This document shows positions 40,568-45,585 of a DNA stretch of 45,585 bases, piece after piece. The notes beneath the pieces were generated by a model. The model ran no database searches. It saw only the letters and a program-made list of their open reading frames with translations, and had not been told where the DNA came from. The DNA is from an uncultured Caulobacterales bacterium. GTDB taxonomy: Bacteria; Pseudomonadota; Alphaproteobacteria; Caulobacterales; Caulobacteraceae. Made by a program: the position numbers and the translations under genes. How positions within the stretch are numbered: position 1 is the stretch's first letter; each line of letters begins with the position of its first letter. The DNA lies in contig CAIOJR010000234.1 in the NCBI GenBank assembly GCA_903858685.1, forward strand, positions 1 to 45,585, read 5' to 3'.

Positions 40568-42265
40568 ATGAAGCCGACACATCTGCTATTGGCTGGTTGC
40601 GCCATTTTGCCTCTGCTGGCGACCCAGGCTCAGGCCGCGCCGAAGCCACACCACGCCAAGGGCCCGACAACCACCGAACTCGCCGCCGAACTGGAGCAGT
40701 TGAAGGCCAATAATCAGGCGCTTCAGGCCAAGGTGGATGCGCTGGTCGCGGCGCTTCAAACCACAACCGCCAAGGCTGACACCGTTCAGGCGCGCACCGA
40801 AGCCGTCGCCGCCACGGCCGCGAAAGCCGAGGCCGAGGCCTCTGCGGCCCAGGGCGAGGTCAAGGCCCTGCCGACCAAGGTCGCCGCCGCGGTCGAGGCC
40901 GCCAAGCCAAAGACCGACAGGATCGCCTATAAGGGCCTGTCCATCGTGCTGGGCGGCTATCTGGACATGACCAGCATCTATCGGTCGCGCAATGAACTGG
41001 CCGACGACACCTCCACCTTCTCCAAGATTCCGTGGGCGAACAACCCGCTGAACCATCAGAACGAAGGCCGCCTGTCCGGTCGCGGCAGCCGCGTGTCGCT
41101 CAGGGCCGACGCCGATGTGTCCAAGACCATCCATGTCACTGGCTATGGCGAAATCGACTTCCTGGCCGCCGCCCAGACCGCCAACAATAACGAAACCTCG
41201 TCCTACAATCCCCGCATCCGTCAGGGCTGGTTGAATGTGGACTGGTCTGATCTGGGCCTGAACCTGACGGCGGGTGAAGGCTGGTCCCTGGCCACCCTGA
41301 ACAAGACGGGCATCAAGCCCTTGACCGAAGCCATCCCTGACGTGCTCGAATATTCCTACATGCCGGGCTTTGTTTACGCCCGTCAGGCGGAACTGCGCGT
41401 CGCAAAGCGTTTTGACAGCGGCCTGACCCTGGCCGCCGCTCTGGAAAATCCGGCGACGCTGGTCGGGGGAACCGCGCCGACCAAGGACGCCAGCGGCAAT
41501 CCTCTGACCATCGCCATCAGCACCGCGGGCGGCACGGCGTTCAACAGCGCCAACCTCTACACCTATCACTCCACTCCGGACGTGATCCTGAAGGCGGCCT
41601 ATGACGCCAAACTGGATGCTGCGCGCAACCTGCACGTCGAAGCCTTCTATCTTGACCGTCAGTTCAAGGATCAGGTGACGACGAACGCCACGCTGGCCAC
41701 CGCCGCCCTTTCCAGCAAATCCTCGAGCGGGGGCTCATTCGGCGTTGGCGTCTACACAAACCTCGTGCCGAAGGTTCTGGACCTCCAGGCGGACCTGATC
41801 ACGGGCGAGGGCGTGGGCCGATACGGCGCCTCGACCCTGTCGGATGCGACCTACGCCAATGACGGCTCGCTCAAGCCTCTGAAGGAAACCGCCTGGATGG
41901 TGGGGCTGACCTGGCACGCCACGCCCACCTGGGACATCTACGCCTATGACGGCGCGGAGCGTCTGAACGCTAATGCCGGAACCGACGGCGCTGGCAAGGC
42001 GTTTGGCTATGGCAACGCCCTGTTCAACAATGCACAGTGCGGTTCCATCGCGCCAATTGCGGGCGCCGCCTGTACAGCCAACGTCAAGGACGTGACCCAA
42101 AGCTCGATCGGGTTCTGGCACAAGCTCTATGTAGGCAATTTCGGTCGCGTGCAGTATGGCGCTACCTATACCTACACCAAGCAGTCCGCATTCGCAGGCA
42201 TTGGCGGCGCGCCCTCGGTTGACGAAAACATCATCATGACCAGCGTGCGTTACTACCCATTCTAA
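40568..42265 (+). CDS. DcaP-like outer-membrane porin with N-terminal coiled coil
   Basis: The 565-residue precursor has a signal peptide at 1-23 (ending ATQAQA). A coiled coil with Ala/Glu/Lys-rich heptads follows (about 33-115, LAAELEQLKANNQALQAKVD), the trimerising or peptidoglycan-proximal region of DcaP-type porins. The barrel begins near GLSIVLGGYLDMTSIYRSRN (about 124) and ends with VRYYPF, whose terminal aromatic suits assembly by BAM. Such porins admit small acids; dicarboxylates are typical for DcaP. GGGAGG is about five bases before the ATG. It lies between the CrbR-like gene and the MHS transporter gene, and with acs it may form an acid-uptake and activation route. Confidence 0.85.
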   Translation: MKPTHLLLAGCAILPLLATQAQAAPKPHHAKGPTTTELAAELEQLKANNQALQAKVDALVAALQTTTAKADTVQARTEAVAATAAKAEAEASAAQGEVKALPTKVAAAVEAAKPKTDRIAYKGLSIVLGGYLDMTSIYRSRNELADDTSTFSKIPWANNPLNHQNEGRLSGRGSRVSLRADADVSKTIHVTGYGEIDFLAAAQTANNNETSSYNPRIRQGWLNVDWSDLGLNLTAGEGWSLATLNKTGIKPLTEAIPDVLEYSYMPGFVYARQAELRVAKRFDSGLTLAAALENPATLVGGTAPTKDASGNPLTIAISTAGGTAFNSANLYTYHSTPDVILKAAYDAKLDAARNLHVEAFYLDRQFKDQVTTNATLATAALSSKSSSGGSFGVGVYTNLVPKVLDLQADLITGEGVGRYGASTLSDATYANDGSLKPLKETAWMVGLTWHATPTWDIYAYDGAERLNANAGTDGAGKAFGYGNALFNNAQCGSIAPIAGAACTANVKDVTQSSIGFWHKLYVGNFGRVQYGATYTYTKQSAFAGIGGAPSVDENIIMTSVRYYPF

Positions 42266-42275
42266 GACTATGGTG

Positions 42276-42306
42276 GGCTGACGGCGTCGCCAAAACGTCA
42301 TCAGCC
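42276..42306 (+). terminator. Weak stem-loop after the porin gene
   Basis: GGCTGA and TCAGCC (42276-42281 and 42301-42306) can pair around a loop that itself holds GGCG-T-CGCC. No T-run follows. It may reduce read-through between porin and transporter or protect the porin mRNA; weak call. Confidence 0.22.
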
Positions 42307-42353
42307 TCGCCTAATCAACCACACAAGACGAAACAAAAACCTTGGAGGAAATG

Positions 42354-44072
42354 ATGTCAGGAAGTGCAGAGGTATTAGTCGATATACCAAAGGGAGAGAC
42401 CCATCCCCGGCTGGTGATCTTCGCCTCGTCCCTCGGGACGGTGTTCGAGTGGTACGACTTCTTTCTATATGGAACTCTGGCGGTCTTTTTTGGCGCCAAG
42501 TTCTTCCCCAGCGGGAATGAAACCGCCACCATCCTGGCCAATCTGGCCGTATTCGGCGCGGGCTTTGGCGTGCGCCCCCTGGGCGCCATCGTGTTTGGCC
42601 ATCTGGGCGATCTGTGGGGCCGCAAGCACACCTTCCTTCTGACCATCGCCATCATGGGCGCCTCCACCTTCTTCGTCGGCCTGGCGCCGACCTATGACAT
42701 GGTGGGTCTGTGGGCCCCGGCGATCCTGGTCTTCCTGCGTCTGGCCCAGGGTCTGGCGCTGGGCGGCGAATATGGCGGCGCGGCCACCTATATCGCCGAG
42801 CACTCGCCCGAGCATACGCGTGGCGTCCATACCGCGTGGATCCAGACCACCGCCACGGCGGGTCTGTTCCTGTCGCTGCTCGTGATCATGGCCTGTCGCG
42901 GCCTGATGTCGGAAGCCACCTTCAAGGATTACGGCTGGCGCATCCCGTTCCTGCTTTCCGTCGTTCTGCTGGGCGTATCCCTGTGGATCCGCCTGATGCT
43001 GAACGAAAGCCCGCTGTTCGCCGCGATGAAGGCGTCCGGCAAGCATTCGACCAACCCCTTCGCCGACGCTTTCGGCAACTGGAAGAACGGCAAGATCGTG
43101 CTTCTGGCCATTTTCGGCCTGACCATGGGCCAGGGCGTCGTCTGGTATTGCGGCCAGTTCCAGGCCCTGTTCTTCCTGCAGAACGCGCTGCACCTCGACT
43201 ACACCTCAGCCTATATCGCCATCATGGCGGCTCTGGCGCTGGGCACACCCTTCTTCATCATCTTTGGCTGGCTGTCCGACAAGATCGGCCGCAAGTGGAT
43301 CATCATGGCGGGCTGTATTCTGGCCGTCCTGACCTATTTCCCCCTGTTCAATGCGCTGGGATCAGCCGTCAACCCCGACCTGATCGCCGCACAAACGGCC
43401 TCGCCGGTCTCCGTGGTCGCCGCCAAGTGTGAAACAAGCTTCTTCGCCAAGGCGTTCAACCCGGCCCCGTCAACCGTGTGCGACAAGTCGATGAACGCCC
43501 TCTATGCTCAGGGTGTGAACTATAGCCGTGCAGAAGCCGTGGCTGGTCAGCCTGAACTGTCCATCGCTTTCGGCTCCGCCGCCAATCTGACCTATGACTC
43601 GGCGAGCAAGACCTACACCGTCGTGACCACCAAGGACGGCAAGAGCGAAGTGTTCCCCAAGGCGGGCGCAGACAAGGCCACCGCCGCCAAGGCCCTGCCC
43701 TCGGCTCTGGGCGCAGGCCTGAAGGCCGCCGGCTATCCGGCCAAGGCGGATCTGAAGAAGGTGAACTGGCCGATGACGATCGGCATCCTGTTCATCCTGA
43801 TCCTCTATGTGACCATGGTCTATGGCCCCATAGCGGCCTATCTGGTGGAGCTGTTCCCCACGCGCATCCGCTACACCTCCATGTCGCTGCCCTATCACAT
43901 CGGCAATGGCTGGTTCGGCGGGTTCCTGCCCTTCTTCATGCTGGCCATCGCCACCTTCAAGGGCAACATCTTCGCCGGACTGATCTATCCGATCGTGATC
44001 GCGGCGGTGACGGTGGTGATCGGGGTTCTGTTCCTGCCCGAGACCAAGGACCGCATCCTGAAGGAAGACTGA
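42354..44072 (+). CDS. MFS transporter of the metabolite:H+ symporter (MHS) family with large inserted loop
   Basis: The 572-residue inner-membrane transporter has MHS hallmarks: [17 protein letters not shown] near the start, [13 protein letters not shown] between helices 2 and 3, [17 protein letters not shown] near helix 4-5, and [20 protein letters not shown] in the second half. About 12 helices are expected. Family members import small carboxylates, betaines, shikimate or proline with protons. Between helices 8 and 9 (about residues 337-475) is a hydrophilic insertion of about 138 residues with two Cys (KCETS and VCDKS), longer than in classical MHS proteins (about 430-500 residues in total). 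GGAGG stands five bases before the ATG at 42354; an ATG at 42351 and TTG at 42342 are alternatives. A strong terminator follows. Confidence 0.9.
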   Translation: MSGSAEVLVDIPKGETHPRLVIFASSLGTVFEWYDFFLYGTLAVFFGAKFFPSGNETATILANLAVFGAGFGVRPLGAIVFGHLGDLWGRKHTFLLTIAIMGASTFFVGLAPTYDMVGLWAPAILVFLRLAQGLALGGEYGGAATYIAEHSPEHTRGVHTAWIQTTATAGLFLSLLVIMACRGLMSEATFKDYGWRIPFLLSVVLLGVSLWIRLMLNESPLFAAMKASGKHSTNPFADAFGNWKNGKIVLLAIFGLTMGQGVVWYCGQFQALFFLQNALHLDYTSAYIAIMAALALGTPFFIIFGWLSDKIGRKWIIMAGCILAVLTYFPLFNALGSAVNPDLIAAQTASPVSVVAAKCETSFFAKAFNPAPSTVCDKSMNALYAQGVNYSRAEAVAGQPELSIAFGSAANLTYDSASKTYTVVTTKDGKSEVFPKAGADKATAAKALPSALGAGLKAAGYPAKADLKKVNWPMTIGILFILILYVTMVYGPIAAYLVELFPTRIRYTSMSLPYHIGNGWFGGFLPFFMLAIATFKGNIFAGLIYPIVIAAVTVVIGVLFLPETKDRILKED

Positions 44073-44086
44073 ACATCGTGCGACCT

Positions 44087-44125
44087 GCGCGGGCGGGCCC
44101 GTTCCGCCCGCGCTATTTTCAATTC
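44087..44125 (+). terminator. Rho-independent terminator after the MHS transporter gene
   Basis: GCGCGGGCGG (44087-44096) pairs perfectly over 10 bp with CCGCCCGCGC (44104-44113) around a 7-base loop, followed by TATTTTCAATT. It begins 14 bases after the transporter stop and is the clearest intrinsic terminator in the window. It suggests acs has its own promoter or is reached by partial read-through. Confidence 0.85.
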
Positions 44126-44160
44126 AAATGACTGACAAGGCGCTCGGAGGCGCAACTCCC

Positions 44161-45585
44161 ATGTCCGACACCAATCTGTTTCCTGTTCGCCCTGAATGGG
44201 CCGCCCGGGCGCATGTGGACGCTGCGGCCTATGATCGGCTATGCGAGGAGGCCGTCTCCAGCCCCGACACCTTCTGGCGCCGCATCGGCGAGCGCCTGAC
44301 CTGGCGCACGCCCTTTTCCGAGGTGCGCGACGTCAGCTTCAAGGCCGATGATTTCCGGATCAGCTGGTACGCCGACGGCGCCCTGAACGTGTCAGAAAAC
44401 TGCATCGACCGCCACCTGCCCCGCCGCGCCGACCAGACCGCCATCATCTGGGAAGGCGATGACCCGCGCGCCTCGCAGCACATCACCTATCGCCAGCTTC
44501 ACGACAGCGTCTGCCGCCTCGCCAATGTGCTCAAGGCTCGCGGCGTGAAGAAGGGCGACCGGGTCACCATCTATCTGCCCATGATCCCCGAAGCCGCCTA
44601 TGCCATGCTGGCCTGCGCGCGCATCGGCGCCATCCATTCGGTCGTGTTTGCGGGCTTCTCGCCGGACGCGCTGGCCAGCCGGATCAATGACTGCGGCTCC
44701 AAGGTCGTGATCACCGCCGACGAGGGCGTGCGTGGCGGTCGCGGCGTGCCCCTGAAGAGCAATGTGGACGCCGCCCTGTCTCACGCCACCGGCGTGGAGA
44801 CCGTTCTGGTGGTCGCGCGCACAGGCGTCGCCATACCCATGACCGAAGGACGCGATGTCAGCTATGAAGCCGCGGTGGCCGACGCCTCGCCCATCTGCGC
44901 TGCGGAAGTCATGAATGCGGAAGACCCGCTTTTCATTCTCTATACGTCTGGCTCCACGGGCAAACCCAAGGGCGTGCTGCACACCTCCGGCGGCTATCTG
45001 GCCTGGGCCAGCTATACGCATGAAATCATCTTCGACTACCGCCCCGGCGAGGTCTTTTGGTGCTCGGCTGATGTGGGCTGGGTGACCGGCCACTCCTATA
45101 TCGTCTACGGCCCTCTGGCCAATGGCGCCACCACCGTGATGTTCGAAGGCGTGCCGACCTTCCCCTCGGCCAGCCGCTTCTGGCAGGTGGTCGACAAGCA
45201 TCAGGTGGAGATATTCTACACCGCCCCCACCGCCATCCGCGCCCTGATGCGCGAGGGCGAGGAACCGGTGCGCAAAACGTCGCGCAAGTCCCTGCGCCTG
45301 CTGGGCTCGGTCGGCGAGCCGATCAATCCTGAAGCCTGGCTCTGGTACAACCGCGTGGTGGGCGAGCATCGCTGCCCCATCGTGGACACCTGGTGGCAGA
45401 CCGAGACCGGCGCCTGCATGATCAGCCCACTGCCCGGCGCCACGGCGCTGAAGCCAGGCTCGGCCTCGAAGCCGATGCCCGGCGTTCAACTGCAACTCGT
45501 GGATCAGGAAGGCAACGTGCTGGAAGGGGCGGCGGAAGGCAATCTATGCCTGACCGACAGCTGGCCCGGTCAGGCCCGCACCCTG
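44161..45585 (+). CDS. acs: Acetyl-CoA synthetase, 3' end cut off
   Basis: Acs activates acetate with ATP and CoA to acetyl-CoA through acetyl-AMP. The first 475 codons are present; the full protein is about 650. It starts [20 protein letters not shown]. Visible motifs are the ATP-binding core [18 protein letters not shown] near 260, [20 protein letters not shown] near 300, [12 protein letters not shown] near 381 and [15 protein letters not shown] near 408. These are diagnostic for acetyl- (or short-chain acyl-) CoA synthetase. The C-terminal domain with the acetylated Lys is outside the window. GGAGG is ten bases before the ATG. A CrbS/CrbR-type pair upstream is the likely regulator. Confidence 0.95.
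   Translation, partial: MSDTNLFPVRPEWAARAHVDAAAYDRLCEEAVSSPDTFWRRIGERLTWRTPFSEVRDVSFKADDFRISWYADGALNVSENCIDRHLPRRADQTAIIWEGDDPRASQHITYRQLHDSVCRLANVLKARGVKKGDRVTIYLPMIPEAAYAMLACARIGAIHSVVFAGFSPDALASRINDCGSKVVITADEGVRGGRGVPLKSNVDAALSHATGVETVLVVARTGVAIPMTEGRDVSYEAAVADASPICAAEVMNAEDPLFILYTSGSTGKPKGVLHTSGGYLAWASYTHEIIFDYRPGEVFWCSADVGWVTGHSYIVYGPLANGATTVMFEGVPTFPSASRFWQVVDKHQVEIFYTAPTAIRALMREGEEPVRKTSRKSLRLLGSVGEPINPEAWLWYNRVVGEHRCPIVDTWWQTETGACMISPLPGATALKPGSASKPMPGVQLQLVDQEGNVLEGAAEGNLCLTDSWPGQARTL

Noticed and set aside
1-45585. Mobile element, phage, CRISPR or toxin-antitoxin system
   Set aside because: No transposase, integrase, terminal repeats, spacer array or paired toxin-antitoxin genes were seen on either strand; composition appears even across the window.

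Overview
This window is 45.6 kb of high-GC chromosomal DNA with densely packed genes and mostly short intergenic gaps. Gene content and protein style point to an alphaproteobacterium, probably Caulobacterales or a sphingomonad-like relative: many hybrid sensor kinases, a 188-residue GKGTP-type EF-P, a DcaP-like porin, type I sulfatases and alicyclic-type catabolic genes. I cannot fix the genus. I saw no rRNA, tRNA, CRISPR array, insertion sequence or phage gene. Two genes run off the ends: an outer-membrane transporter-like gene on the left and acetyl-CoA synthetase on the right.

Layout. (1) 0-12 kb holds mixed housekeeping and periplasmic genes: a RhlE-type RNA helicase, an L-2-hydroxyglutarate-dehydrogenase-like flavoprotein, Cu/Zn superoxide dismutase, a host-attachment-family protein, a YgeA-type amino acid racemase, an exported Ntn-hydrolase acylase, a small membrane protein, an arylsulfatase, an exported unknown protein and a DauA-like FAD oxidoreductase. 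(2) 12-17 kb on the minus strand holds a D-lactate-dehydrogenase-type flavoprotein, acyl-CoA thioesterase II and a hybrid histidine kinase. (3) 17.3-20.2 kb is a complete EF-P module: efp diverges from epmA and epmB, which supply the beta-lysyl modification of EF-P. (4) 20.3-25.6 kb holds a soluble GAF/PAS hybrid kinase, a methyltransferase and an AtuA-like protein. (5) 25.7-36.2 kb looks like a catabolic island. It has a Tat-type arylsulfatase, then a minus-strand group (alcohol dehydrogenase, GST-like protein, lipoprotein-type formylglycine-generating enzyme, TetR regulator) divergent from a plus-strand group (SDR, crotonase-fold enzyme, SDR, Baeyer-Villiger-type monooxygenase). Together these would suit removal of sulfate from a sulfated, probably alicyclic or terpenoid, alcohol, followed by oxidation and ring or chain cleavage; the substrate is inference. 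(6) 36.3-45.6 kb looks like an acetate or carboxylate module: an SSS-domain hybrid kinase and LuxR-type regulator of the CrbS/CrbR (MxtR/ErdR) type, a porin, an MHS-family transporter and acs.

The points I rate highest are these. The formylglycine-generating enzyme carries a lipoprotein signal and lies next to a sulfatase whose maturation motif reads C-S-C-T-R instead of C-x-P-x-R. A 14-base motif (AAGTGTCAATA-N-AT) recurs in the same orientation upstream of both sulfatases and of the GST/FGE/TetR group. The crotonase-fold enzyme lacks both usual catalytic glutamates. SodC appears to lack one zinc histidine and has a structured leader. efp has its only strong ribosome-binding site in front of an upstream TTG rather than the canonical GTG.
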